Shown here: positions 16,765-25,247 of the stretch, one piece after another
Layout: the number at the start of each line of letters is the position of its first letter
Position numbering within the stretch: position 1 is the stretch's first letter
Source of the DNA: an uncultured Eubacteriales bacterium
GTDB lineage: Bacteria; Bacillota; Clostridia; Oscillospirales; Oscillospiraceae
Assembly: GCA_900547405.1 (NCBI GenBank)
Contig: URGL01000007.1
Span: 1-64,000, forward strand
Direction: 5' to 3'
Length of the DNA: 64,000 nt
Program-made: the position numbers and the translations under genes
Notes under the pieces: generated by a model
The model's input: the letters and a program-made list of their open reading frames with translations, nothing else
Database searches by the model: none
Told to the model about the DNA's origin: nothing

Positions 16765-17310
16765 CTATATTGTATCATGAAATAACAGCAGCGACACCCA
16801 GGTCACCACGTTTTGCCCGTACTGGAATTCCAGCCCGTTTGCCTCCAGCGTTGGAATGATATTGATACCCTGGCTCTCCACACAGGGGTGCATTTTATCC
16901 GGGTGACGGCAGGGCTTTCCGTCCAGAATGGCACACCTGGGGCAGATGGCGCAGGCCTCAGTGGAGAGAATATAAGGCTCTGCCCCCAGGGAACGGAGAA
17001 TATCTCCCACCTGATCCGTCACGGCCTCATGGTCTCCCCGGGTGGCCAGAGTTGCCTGCAAATCGCTGATGTCTGCCACCTCGCTGATCGTGGAGATCAG
17101 CAGGCATTTGTTATAGCTCAGGCACTTCTTTTTGCATTCCGCCACCGTACCAACCCCCGGCGGGCAGGCCCAGGTCGTGCCATACATGGCGCACTCATGT
17201 TGGCAGATCCATCGCACCCGATCCGAAAATTCCAGGCTCTCCGGCTCCACCCAGGCATAAATATATAGCGGCAGCCCGGAAAGCGCCTCCTCCAGCTTTT
17301 GATCGTTCAT
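16765..17310 (-). CDS. DUF2284 metal-binding protein
   Basis: A 181-residue cysteine-rich protein matching the DUF2284 pattern: WICQHECAMYG near residue 34, WACPPGVG near 46, CKKKCLSYNKC near 59, and a second cluster EACAICPRC...CRHPDKMHPCVES around 120-145. About a dozen Cys plus His suggest iron-sulfur or zinc binding. Its ATG overlaps the stop of the phosphatase gene upstream (ATGA), so the two are translationally coupled. Function is not established; predicted metal-binding proteins of this family are often near redox genes. Confidence 0.85.
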   Translation of the reverse strand: MNDQKLEEALSGLPLYIYAWVEPESLEFSDRVRWICQHECAMYGTTWACPPGVGTVAECKKKCLSYNKCLLISTISEVADISDLQATLATRGDHEAVTDQVGDILRSLGAEPYILSTEACAICPRCAILDGKPCRHPDKMHPCVESQGINIIPTLEANGLEFQYGQNVVTWVSLLLFHDTI

Positions 17311-17738
17311 GAAAATTCCTCCAGTATGTTCCGGCAGCCCTCCATCAGATCCTCATAAGTCTGCGCGAAGTCACCGGTGTACCAAGGGTCCGCCACGTCT
17401 CTCGGCAAAAGCTTTTGGATCTTCTCCGGATCCTGGGGCAGCAGCCGCTGCAAATACCGGCGGTTGCTCTCATCCATAAAATAGATCCGATCAAAATGCC
17501 GATAGTCCTCCATCGTCACCTGACGCGCCCGATGATCCCCGAGGGCCACCCCCCGGCGCGTCAGCTCCCGCCGTGCCGGGGGATAAATGGGATTGCCGAT
17601 CTCCTCCCGGCTCACCGCCGCCGAATCGATCTCAAATTCCGCCTCTCTCCCAGCCTTTTTTACCAGATCCTTGAGGATATACTCCCCCATAGTGCTGCGG
17701 CAGATATTGCCGTGGCAGACAAATAATATTTTCATCAT
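17307..17738 (-). CDS. Low molecular weight protein-tyrosine phosphatase
   Basis: A 143-residue phosphatase. The P-loop is VCHGNICRS (CX5R, about residues 8-16), and the general-acid loop is VADPWYTGDF near residue 118. Length is normal. The start at 17738 (MMKILF...) has AAGGA 7 bases upstream; an upstream in-frame ATG lacks a site. It is the first of a two-gene operon with the DUF2284 gene. A second, truncated relative lies at 20710-20931. In Firmicutes such enzymes counter bacterial tyrosine or arginine kinases. Confidence 0.92.
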   Translation of the reverse strand: MMKILFVCHGNICRSTMGEYILKDLVKKAGREAEFEIDSAAVSREEIGNPIYPPARRELTRRGVALGDHRARQVTMEDYRHFDRIYFMDESNRRYLQRLLPQDPEKIQKLLPRDVADPWYTGDFAQTYEDLMEGCRNILEEFS

Positions 17739-18034
17739 TTCAAAATCCTTAAAGTGTTCATTTGTCAAAGTGGGTGCATTTTTTAACGTTTACGGTAGGG
17801 TGTGCACCTTTTAACGTTTAACCAAGCCAGGGGTGTGCACCCTGGAACGATAGTGGGTGATGCTCAGCAAACTGAAATTTAACGTTCTCTTCTATGTCTA
17901 TCAATAAGCAACAAAACAAACATAATAAACCATATCCCCCATGCAATAAAATAACCTATTCCTTTCAGCCAAACAATCTTATCTCTTTGAATTTTCTACA
18001 TTACTCATTCTCGTCAATTGTCGTGAAATTTGCC
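17739..18034. repeat. Gene-free 296-base gap with short direct repeats
   Basis: The half next to the phosphatase gene repeats TTTTAACGTTTA (two close copies, plus a TTTAACGTT near 17878) and GGGTGTGCACC (two copies, plus related GTGGGTG at 17770 and 17850). The rest, about 17880-18030, is AT-rich with no ORF or clear promoter. It marks the start of a less GC-rich accessory stretch. Confidence 0.5.
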
Positions 18035-19171
18035 TCAACCGGGTAGAACACTCCCCCACTGCAGTAACCACGCCAGCAACAAAAGGGCTGCAAGATTCAA
18101 AAAATTCCACAATGTAAACTCGCCAAAATACCGCACAGTCTGCGCGTTCCTTCTTCCTGCATACAGCTGAAACGTAATGATGCTGGCCATCGATGCAATA
18201 AGCGTCCCAAGTCCTCCCAGATTGGTCCCTACCACCAGAAGCTCTCCCTCCGGAGTAAAGCCGGAAAGCAGAATGGCTGCCGGGACATTGCTGACCACCT
18301 GCGATGCAAGAACAGAAACCAGAAGCTCATGGCCCTGCAGCACAGAAAGGATCGCACTGCGAATTTCCGACATATTGCCCAGATTGCCAATCAGGATAAA
18401 GAAAAAGACAAAGGTCAGCAGAAGGCTGTAGTTGACCCTGCGAAGAGCCTGCCTGTTATGAAGCAGCAAAACCACGGTCACCGCAAGAAGCACCAGCCAG
18501 ATGCTCAGAATGCGGAGCACTGCCAGTACAGCTCCTGCGAACAGAACACCATACAAAGCCCAGCTTCCGGTTTGGACCTTCATTCTTTCTGCTTCCGATT
18601 CGCCCCCTCCTGCCGGAACGGCCCCCTTCGGAATCAGGTATGACTGCAGCAGCAATAGTCCGAGAGACAGCAGCGCATATGGCAGCATCAGCTGCAGAAA
18701 TCTTCCCGTATCAATGCCGTAAAAGGATGACAGGAACAGGTTCTGCGGATTGCCAAACGGTGTGACCATACTTCCGAGATTCGCGGCGATGGTTTCCTGC
18801 ACCAGGGTCAGGATCAATGTTCTCTCCGCAGCACCTCGCATAAGGAGCATGGTAAGCGGAACGACCGTCACCAGCGTCACATCATTGGTAATGAACATGG
18901 CCAAGACAAAGCAAAGCAGCATTAACGCTCTGGAAAGCTTCCGCTGGTCTGTAATACCTCCTGTTATTTTCCGGCTGATCCATTCAAACATGCCCGCCCC
19001 GGAGGCTCCGGCAACAATTGCCATCATACAGAGCAAAAGCGCCAGCGTCCGCCAGTTGAGATACCCCAGATATGCCGCAGATGGCGGAACTGCAAGGCAC
19101 GAAAGTGCCGCCAGAACGCCCGAAATCACAAGAATTGGTTCTTTACGAATGAATGATTGCAAATTATCCAC
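18035..19171 (-). CDS. SLC13/ion-transporter superfamily permease (ArsB/CitT-like)
   Basis: A 378-residue integral membrane protein with about ten helices. Two inverted half-site signatures mark the ion-transporter superfamily: FITNDVTLVTVVP and TPFGNPQNLFL in the first half, QVVSNVPAAILLSGF and GTNLGGLGTLIASMAS in the second. Such proteins move dicarboxylates, citrate, sulfate or arsenite with cations. A GTG start at 19171 follows AAGG closely; a TTG three codons later, with AGGTGG 5 bases upstream, is an alternative. Substrate unknown. Confidence 0.8.
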   Translation of the reverse strand: MDNLQSFIRKEPILVISGVLAALSCLAVPPSAAYLGYLNWRTLALLLCMMAIVAGASGAGMFEWISRKITGGITDQRKLSRALMLLCFVLAMFITNDVTLVTVVPLTMLLMRGAAERTLILTLVQETIAANLGSMVTPFGNPQNLFLSSFYGIDTGRFLQLMLPYALLSLGLLLLQSYLIPKGAVPAGGGESEAERMKVQTGSWALYGVLFAGAVLAVLRILSIWLVLLAVTVVLLLHNRQALRRVNYSLLLTFVFFFILIGNLGNMSEIRSAILSVLQGHELLVSVLASQVVSNVPAAILLSGFTPEGELLVVGTNLGGLGTLIASMASIITFQLYAGRRNAQTVRYFGEFTLWNFLNLAALLLLAWLLQWGSVLPG

Positions 19172-19191
19172 CTGCCTTCTTCCGATTTATC

Positions 19192-19605
19192 TCATAATAC
19201 CATCACCAGCGTACCTGCCCCGATCAGTACACAGCCTGCAACCGCCTTCACCGAAACCTCTTCGTGCAGCAGTACAAACGCAAGTACGAGGGTGATGACC
19301 ACGCTCAGCTTATCGATCGGCACCACCTTTGACGCCTCTCCGATCTGAAGCGCACGATAGTAACAGAGCCACGACGCACCGGTCGCGAGTCCGGACAGAA
19401 TCAGAAACAGCCAGCTCTTTCGACTGATCGATCCAATCCCACTCTGCGCATGCGTCAGAAAAACCATTCCCCATGCCATCGCGAGAACCACCATCGTCCG
19501 AATCGCCGTCGCGAGATTCGAATTCACCCCTTCGATCCCGATCTTCGCAAGAATCGACGTCAGCGCCGCAAACACCGCAGACAGTAACGCGAAAACAAAC
19601 CACAT
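19192..19605 (-). CDS. EamA-family small transporter (DMT superfamily)
   Basis: A 137-residue membrane protein with five helices corresponding to a single EamA repeat. Its last helices carry the PIDKLSVVITLVLAF and VLLHEEVS motifs typical of the family. Single-repeat EamA proteins are known and probably work as dimers. The start at 19605 has GGAGG 8 bases upstream; the longer frame lacks one. It lies 20 bases upstream of the SLC13-type gene on the same strand, so they may be co-transcribed. Substrate unknown. Confidence 0.82.
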   Translation of the reverse strand: MWFVFALLSAVFAALTSILAKIGIEGVNSNLATAIRTMVVLAMAWGMVFLTHAQSGIGSISRKSWLFLILSGLATGASWLCYYRALQIGEASKVVPIDKLSVVITLVLAFVLLHEEVSVKAVAGCVLIGAGTLVMVL

Positions 19606-19718
19606 AATCGCCGCCTCCATTCAGGTCATTTCTTTGCGCTTTCCGAAAGCGTATGCCCCTATCATACAACTTCGGCCAATGTCTTCAACTGAAAATCGTC
19701 ACCGCAGAAAACTGGAAG

Positions 19719-20195
19719 TTATCGTTCCTGTATTTCCTTGCCGCTGAGATACTCCACGTCGATTTCAAAAATTTGCACAGCCTTTCCTTCATGGGCAATT
19801 TCTTCATCAACTAACCGTTCGCTTGGATAGTATTTCATTGCAAATCGTTTTAACAGAGTTGTTGCTCTTGCACTGGATTCTACGAGGTGGCATCTGCCGA
19901 ATACCACAACGCTCTGCACAAACGGTGCCCAATCTTCTTCTTTGATGGTTTCATTTCCATATACCGTGAAGCATACTTTGTCACAGGCACGCAGTGCATC
20001 TACTTTATGGCCTGCACGTGCTCCATGAAAATAAATTTTCTGCGCATCGTCATCGTAGACATAGTTGATAGGAATTGCATAGGGATATCCGTCATCTCCA
20101 TTTACGGCAAGAACGCCACGTCGGCTGGACTGCAAAAGAGCCTTTGCCGTGTCGATGCTGATTTCATTTTTCTTTTTACGAATTGTTCTGAACAT
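19719..20195 (-). CDS. Pyridoxamine 5'-phosphate oxidase family protein (NimA-like)
   Basis: A 158-residue split-barrel flavin-binding protein. Diagnostic parts are RGVLAVNGDDGYPYAIPINYVY (first strands), IYFHGARAGHKVDAL and KVCFTVYG, as in NimA-type nitroreductase-like proteins. The start at 20195 has AAGGAG 9 bases upstream. Probably binds FMN or heme. Neighbours (EamA protein downstream, deformylase upstream) give no hint of substrate. Confidence 0.85.
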   Translation of the reverse strand: MFRTIRKKKNEISIDTAKALLQSSRRGVLAVNGDDGYPYAIPINYVYDDDAQKIYFHGARAGHKVDALRACDKVCFTVYGNETIKEEDWAPFVQSVVVFGRCHLVESSARATTLLKRFAMKYYPSERLVDEEIAHEGKAVQIFEIDVEYLSGKEIQER

Positions 20196-20260
20196 GGTAT
20201 TATTCTCCTTCTTATGCTGATACAACTTTCGATTTATCATCGAGACGCTTCATTCCCATA

Positions 20261-20671
20261 TCAGATGATAATCCCTTCCAGATGATCGCATTCATGCTGT
20301 ATGATCTGCGCCGTCCAGCCGCTGAACTTCTGCCGGTGCTTCTGCATATTGAGTTCCTGATACTCCAGTTCGATCTCCCGATATCGTTCCGTCTTCCGGC
20401 TCCCGCTTAACGAAAGACAGCCCTCCTCTGTTTCATACCGGCCAGTCCTTTTCACGATGACCGGATTCAGCATCGCCACATCGATCGGCCCCATATTCAC
20501 CACGATGATCCGCTTCCGCACGCCAATCATATTGGCCGCCATCCCCACGCACTCATGCGCATGCGCCTTCAGTGTATCCAGAAGATCCAGCGCCACCTGC
20601 CGATCAGTCTCCGTCGCCGGCTCCGATTTCTGTGAGAGAAAAAAGACATCTCTCATAATATTCTGTACCAT
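20261..20671 (-). CDS. def: Peptide deformylase-like protein (short, atypical)
   Basis: A 136-residue deformylase homologue. Motif 2 is EEGCLSL and motif 3 is QHECDHLEGII with the metal-binding HExxH-type HECDH; motif 1 is GMAANMIGV, where standard enzymes have GLAAPQIG. That Pro-Gln to Asn-Met change and the short length suggest a divergent second deformylase, not the housekeeping enzyme. It would remove N-formyl groups from peptides if active. It sits between a PPOX gene and a truncated phosphatase fragment in the accessory stretch. Confidence 0.78.
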   Translation of the reverse strand: MVQNIMRDVFFLSQKSEPATETDRQVALDLLDTLKAHAHECVGMAANMIGVRKRIIVVNMGPIDVAMLNPVIVKRTGRYETEEGCLSLSGSRKTERYREIELEYQELNMQKHRQKFSGWTAQIIQHECDHLEGIII

Positions 20672-20709
20672 TCCACTCCTCCGTCACTTCGTTTCTATAT
20701 CCCCTGTCT

Positions 20710-20931
20710 TCATGCCAATGTCTTCGCCAGCAGTCCGTCACATCCCTCCGCGATCTGCGCCGCCCGCATCGGCGGATAAATCGCATTCCCGATCTCCTCC
20801 GTCGACGTCGCCGCCGAATCGATTACAAACTGCCCGGCAAGCCCACGCCGGTTCACCAGATCCTGAAAAATGTACTGCGCAGAAACACTGCGACAGATGT
20901 TGCCGTGGCAGATAAATAAGATTTTTACCAT
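20710..20931 (-). pseudogene. Truncated low molecular weight phosphatase
   Basis: A 73-codon frame starting MVKILFICHGNICRS with AAGGAAG before ATG, clearly homologous to the first half of the enzyme at 17307-17738 (shared IDSAA, EEIGNAIYPP). After YPP the sequence departs from the family and stops, so the second half with the DPW acid loop is missing. No continuation was found in the other frames. Probably a decayed gene. Confidence 0.75.
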
Positions 20932-21008
20932 TTTTTCTTCCTTTTCGTGTGAATGATCAAATCCAGCAGGAGGAAGTGGTTTTCCCCCTGTTGTCAAGTT
21001 CTACGCTC

Positions 21009-22355
21009 CTATTTGTTTTCGCTTTGCCGGTTCAGTGCCAGCCCAATCAACCGGTCCGCCTGGTCCGCCATAAACAGGGGGATATTCAGCACATCCCCAT
21101 CCAGCTTCAGATTATCCAACGAGAACCGCACACGGAGCTTCACCTGGTCCGGGAACAATTCTTTGAATTTTTTCAGGCTTTTGCTGGACGTATTGGCTTC
21201 CGATTTGACCTCCACCGGGAAAATATCATTCTCCCGCTGGATCAGGAAGTCCACCTCGTAGGGCGGATTGGTCTGGGTCCAGTAGCGGGGTGTGACCTCG
21301 AACTGTGGGATCAGGGATTGCAGCACATAGTTTTCCGTCAGCGCACCCTTGAACTCCGTAAACAGGCGGTTTCCCTCCCCAAAGGCTGTGGGGGCCAGCT
21401 GGGCCAGGCGGCGGAGGAGGCCCAGGTCTACCAGGTAAATCTTGAATGCCGACAAATCATCATAGGCCGCAATGGGCAGTCCCGGTGCGGTACTGCGGTA
21501 CACCTTGTGGACAAGCCGGGCATCCACCAGCCATTGCAGAGCATCCTCGTATTCCCGGGCCCGGGCTCCCTCCTTCACAACCTTATAGAGGAACTTCTTG
21601 TTTTCACGGGCCAACTGCGAAGGAATGGACTTCCAGATCATGGAAATTTTCGGAAATTCGCTCACATTGGGGTGCTTGGCAAAGTCCCGCTCGTAGGCCC
21701 CGATGATGTTGCCCAGTGCCTCCTGCATAGCTGCCACGTCCCGTGCCTGGGTCCACATCAGGACCGGTTCCGGCATTCCGCCGGTGACATAGTACATCTT
21801 TAGCTTTTCATAAAGGGGGTTAAAAAACGCATCAGGGATTGGCTCCAGCTCGTCCACAGTCTCCAGATACTTTGCCAGGTTTTCGTCCCCATTGGCAACC
21901 AGGAATTCTGAAAAGGTCATGGGGTCGATCTGCATGAAATTGACCTTACCCACCGGAAAGGAGGAGGGCTTTGCCAGCGCAATGCCCAGCAGGGAACCGG
22001 CACAGGCGATATGATACTGTGGGGCGTTCTCGCAGAAGTATTTCATGGAATTGATGACTTTGGGGCAGTCCTGCACCTCGTCAAAGATGATCAGGGTCTT
22101 TTCCGGAACGATTTTCTGCCCGCTGGCCAGCATCAGATTTTGCAGGATGCGGTCAACGTCCTTGGTGGTTTCGAAGAACTGCTTGTATTCCTCGTTTTCA
22201 TCAAAGTTAAAATAGGCGGTATTTTCATAGTAGCGTCTGCCGAACTCTTTTAATACCCAGGTCTTTCCCACCTGGCGAACGCCCTTCAGAATCAGGGGCT
22301 TGCGGTAGGGAGAATTCTTCCAGTCCAGCAGCTTTTTCAGAATAACTCTTTCCAC
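21009..22355 (-). CDS. DUF4143-type AAA ATPase
   Basis: A 448-residue ATPase of the bacterial/archaeal AAA-14 plus DUF4143 type. The Walker A is GVRQVGKT (about residues 25-32), the Walker B is LIIFDEVQD, and the C-terminal DUF4143 part ends with a nuclease-like segment (YEVDFLIQ...FPVEVKSE). A GTG start at 22355 is preferred because AGGAG lies about 7-8 bases upstream; the GTG five codons earlier overlaps that site. Family members are common, mobile, of unclear role, and sometimes linked to defence or toxin-antitoxin-like settings. Freestanding here. Confidence 0.85.
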   Translation of the reverse strand: MERVILKKLLDWKNSPYRKPLILKGVRQVGKTWVLKEFGRRYYENTAYFNFDENEEYKQFFETTKDVDRILQNLMLASGQKIVPEKTLIIFDEVQDCPKVINSMKYFCENAPQYHIACAGSLLGIALAKPSSFPVGKVNFMQIDPMTFSEFLVANGDENLAKYLETVDELEPIPDAFFNPLYEKLKMYYVTGGMPEPVLMWTQARDVAAMQEALGNIIGAYERDFAKHPNVSEFPKISMIWKSIPSQLARENKKFLYKVVKEGARAREYEDALQWLVDARLVHKVYRSTAPGLPIAAYDDLSAFKIYLVDLGLLRRLAQLAPTAFGEGNRLFTEFKGALTENYVLQSLIPQFEVTPRYWTQTNPPYEVDFLIQRENDIFPVEVKSEANTSSKSLKKFKELFPDQVKLRVRFSLDNLKLDGDVLNIPLFMADQADRLIGLALNRQSENK

Positions 22356-22366
22356 CAGCGCTCTCC

Positions 22367-22467
22367 TCACATTTTTATTAGAATTTCCGTGGCCGAAATC
22401 ACATTTTTATTATAGGCAATTGGCCACCAAAATACAACCCCATTCACAAAATTATTATAATTTTGTG
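22367..22467. promoter_or_regulatory. Repeat-rich upstream region of the ATPase gene
   Basis: A 14-base direct repeat (TCACATTTTTATTA) at 22367-22380 and 22399-22412, 32 bases apart, followed by an AT-rich palindrome CACAAAAT/ATTTTGTG at 22445-22467. Likely operator or promoter region of the ATPase gene; the regulator is unknown. Confidence 0.45.
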
Positions 22468-22545
22468 AGGGGGATCATTGGTGCAAAAGCGGGAAACCCC
22501 CGCTGACCGTAATGATCAGCGGGGTGCTTGCTTCCTTGGAAAAGT

Positions 22546-23040
22546 TCATTCGCTACCTTCCAATTCCAGCAGCTTCCTCTTTTTGTCAATTCCACCAGCA
22601 TAGCCGGTCAGGCTGCCGTTTGTTCCGACCACACGATGGCAAGGAATCATGATGGAGATTGCGTTGTGTCCCACCGCACCGCCAACTGCCTGCGCGGACA
22701 TCCGGGGAAGTTTTTGCTTTTCAGCCAGCTGCCGTGCAATCTCGCCGTAGGTTGTGGTCTTTCCGTAGGGAATCTGTAAAAGGATTTCCCATACGGACTG
22801 CCGGAACGCGGAGCCGATGGGATGCAGCGGCGGCAGAAAATCGGGCTCTTTGCCGGTAAAGTAAATGTCTAACCAGCGCTTGGCTTCAAGCAGAATGAAG
22901 GTTTCTTTCTGTATGTGTTCTGCCGGAAGATTGTCGGCAAAATATTTTTCGCCGTCAAACCATAAGCCGGTCAGTCCTATTTCGTCCGCCGCCAGCAGGA
23001 TACCGCCCAGCGGGGAATCATAATGCAGTGTGAATGTCAT
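22546..23040 (-). CDS. ogt: Methylated-DNA--protein-cysteine methyltransferase
   Basis: A 164-residue O6-alkylguanine-DNA alkyltransferase. The active-site motif IPCHRVVG holds the acceptor Cys, preceded by the DNA-binding helix (GKTTTYGEIARQLAE) and followed by LTGYAGGIDKKRKLLELE. Length is that of standalone Ogt/AdaB proteins. It repairs O6-methylguanine by suicidal transfer of the alkyl group. The start ATG at 23040 comes two bases after the stop of a small open frame remnant (23043-23285). Confidence 0.92.
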   Translation of the reverse strand: MTFTLHYDSPLGGILLAADEIGLTGLWFDGEKYFADNLPAEHIQKETFILLEAKRWLDIYFTGKEPDFLPPLHPIGSAFRQSVWEILLQIPYGKTTTYGEIARQLAEKQKLPRMSAQAVGGAVGHNAISIMIPCHRVVGTNGSLTGYAGGIDKKRKLLELEGSE

Positions 23041-23042
23041 GT

Positions 23043-23285
23043 TTATACCTCAAAGAACGAATCGGAATCCTGCGGGGCTTTTGGGATGATACCCTGGTAT
23101 TGGGGATTTGATGTGAACTCTGTCTGCATCTTTACATATGCCTCATCTACATAGTGATAGGTATAATCACTGTAAGTAAGGTAGTTACTACCGCAATGCA
23201 AAGTATTATAGCGCAGCCAACAGCAGGAAGTTTCATTCCCTTGAGATATTTCATTCGTTAGCCCTCCTTCTTGACTTGCACATAA
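23043..23285 (-). pseudogene. Open-frame remnant upstream of ogt
   Basis: A minus-strand frame free of stops for 80 codons, ending two bases before ogt. It has no start codon over its first half; the first ATG would give only 28 residues (MQTEFTSNPQYQ...SFFEV). The Tyr-rich part just before (YLTYSDYTYHYVDEAY) looks like coding sequence. I read it as the 3' end of a decayed gene that once preceded ogt, or as a 28-residue ORF. Family not recognised. Confidence 0.35.
23147..23254 (-). CDS. Possible 35-residue single-helix membrane peptide
   Basis: In another frame of the same stretch, GGAGGG stands 7 bases before an ATG that opens 35 codons: a basic start (MKYLKGMK), a hydrophobic helix (AVGCAIILCIAVVTTLLTV) and a short tail. 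It overlaps the remnant at 23043-23285, so at most one of the two is real. No family recognised. Confidence 0.3.
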   Translation of the reverse strand: MKYLKGMKLPAVGCAIILCIAVVTTLLTVIIPITM

Positions 23286-23347
23286 TCAGAACGTCGAATT
23301 GTCTGCCCATCAAGCGTTGAAGATATCAGGTTCACGGTCTTTCCCCC

Positions 23348-24943
23348 TCACAAGCTTTGCTTTCTCCGCTCTTTTCCTGTCACGATGTAGTATTGCTTCT
23401 TGTTTTCATACATTTCCGCATCTGCGGCTTTCAGAAGCGACTCAAAATCCGTGTCCTTTGTGCCGCTTATCGTCGTACCGAGGGACGCGGTAGCACCCAG
23501 TTGGCTTTTTGCCGTTTCCAGTAGTTTCTGAAACGCCGGATGGGTGATGTTTGGCAGAACCGCAATGAACTCATCTCCGCCAAGCCGATACACATGACTC
23601 TTTCCGAACACAGATTTCAGCGTCTGTGCGGCCTGCACAATGAATTTATCACCGGCGTCATGTCCCTTTTGGTCATTTATTTCCTTTAGGCCATTTAGGT
23701 CGCACATGACAACCGCCAGGGGAAAGTACTTCTCCAGCTTTTCTGTGTACGCCCAATCCAGTGCTTTTCTGTTTTTACAATCTGTGAGCTGGTCATATAA
23801 TGCACTGTGCTCCAGTGCATCTGCATTATCGCGCAGTCTTATCATAAAAGAGATCATAAACTCGATCATATCTATCTCATTCGAGATCTCATGCAGTTTC
23901 TCTTCGGGAGGATTGTCCACACCGTAGAATCCGACCATCTTGCCGTTGATTTTGATTGGCCCTGTCACAAGGGTATTGACACCCTGAGGTTTCAGCCGTT
24001 CATAGATGGCTTCGCTTGTTTTTTTGCATTCTTCAATGTTATGGATGATGACATTGTTGGATTCTTGATATTGTGCAAACCATGTTTCAATGATGCCTTC
24101 ATACGGCACATCCTGCAAGTTATCTTTTTCTTTGGATACGCCCGCTTTGCACCACTCATAGGTGTTGTCAAACGTTCCGCGGTCATTCTGTTCAAAGATG
24201 TACGCTCGATCGGCGGTCACACGCTGTCCGATATACTCCACCAGTTGATTCAGTACTTTGTCCGGATTTTCTTCTGAAGCGGCATACCGAACCATGTCCG
24301 TGAGGAATCTCTCGTAATTCAGGATTCGTTCCTGCGATTCGCGCTTGCTGACTTCCAACGTTTCCATTTCTTTACGGTACAGGATTCTCTGGAGCTTGCT
24401 TCGCATCATCGCGGCAGTCAGAAACATACTCAGCACCCCGTACAGAATAACATCCGCTAGGTTTTGGGATAGAATTGGGTTGTGCTGCGTAAAGAAAGCA
24501 AGTCCGCTATAGAGCAGCATACTGCTCAGAATCAGCCCGTTTATGACCGCCGCTCTGGCGGTAAACAGCAGCGGCGCTACCATCATGAACACAATGTAGT
24601 TGACAGTGAGCTCCTCCGGTGTAATCAGTGTTCCCGTAATAATGCCGAACAGCAGCAGCGCGGCAAAAAAGCTGTATACAACCAGTTCTTTCCCCAAGAA
24701 GCTTCTAAGTTGACAACGAGAAATGCAAAAATAGGCCAAAGAAAGGAACGTATAGACCAGATACACCCATTTAAATTTTCCGATACTCAGAGAAAACACA
24801 CTCACCAGCGCTATGACTCCAAAGGCAACAAGCGCCACAACAGAATACAGCCGCATGGCTTTCCAGTTTTCTTCCCATACATCCTGTTTTACTTTCTCAT
24901 AATCACCACAGCTAAACATAAACAACGAAACAATTTGATTCAT
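23348..24943 (-). CDS. Membrane-bound diguanylate cyclase (GAF-GGDEF)
   Basis: A 531-residue signalling protein. About six membrane helices lie within residues 30-190, then a coiled segment, a GAF-like domain (about 215-360: RVTADRAYIFEQN, VTGPIKINGKMVGFYGV), and a GGDEF domain with intact motif RLGGDEF and HSALYDQLTDCKNRKAL at its start. It should make cyclic di-GMP in response to a ligand sensed by the membrane or GAF part. GGAGAG lies 9 bases before ATG. Monocistronic. Confidence 0.88.
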   Translation of the reverse strand: MNQIVSLFMFSCGDYEKVKQDVWEENWKAMRLYSVVALVAFGVIALVSVFSLSIGKFKWVYLVYTFLSLAYFCISRCQLRSFLGKELVVYSFFAALLLFGIITGTLITPEELTVNYIVFMMVAPLLFTARAAVINGLILSSMLLYSGLAFFTQHNPILSQNLADVILYGVLSMFLTAAMMRSKLQRILYRKEMETLEVSKRESQERILNYERFLTDMVRYAASEENPDKVLNQLVEYIGQRVTADRAYIFEQNDRGTFDNTYEWCKAGVSKEKDNLQDVPYEGIIETWFAQYQESNNVIIHNIEECKKTSEAIYERLKPQGVNTLVTGPIKINGKMVGFYGVDNPPEEKLHEISNEIDMIEFMISFMIRLRDNADALEHSALYDQLTDCKNRKALDWAYTEKLEKYFPLAVVMCDLNGLKEINDQKGHDAGDKFIVQAAQTLKSVFGKSHVYRLGGDEFIAVLPNITHPAFQKLLETAKSQLGATASLGTTISGTKDTDFESLLKAADAEMYENKKQYYIVTGKERRKQSL

Positions 24944-25247
24944 ATGTTTTTTCTCTCCATCCTAGCATATTCAGCAATTTTTCCATTGCCTTAATACGCT
25001 TTGTATTTTTTGCGAAGAATCTTCTGCGCCATTCGACAAGTTTTAACACAATTCATATTATATCCGACCAAACCAATATATTCAAGCTATTTCATCACGC
25101 CTACCCAAATCAGGTAAGCACTCGCATCTGCTCTACTCAGATTGGCTGAAGCATATCCTGTTCCCCCCGCAAAACCCGCCCCACTCCTTTGTATAAATGC
25201 TCCCCGTCCCGGTAATAATAGCCTAAAACGGGAAAGCGGGTGCTTAC
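24944..25247. other. 304-base gap between divergent GGDEF and spoVAD genes
   Basis: AT-rich near the GGDEF gene and GC-rich near spoVAD. Besides the possible sporulation promoter at 25190-25220 I see no ORF, RNA or repeat. Confidence 0.5.
25190..25220 (+). promoter_or_regulatory. Possible sigma-G/sigma-F type promoter of spoVAD
   Basis: TGTATA (25190-25195) and AATAATA (25214-25220) with an 18-base spacer, close to the remembered forespore consensus (TGAATA, then CATACTA). The position, 28 bases before the spoVAD ATG, is suitable. Confidence 0.4.
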
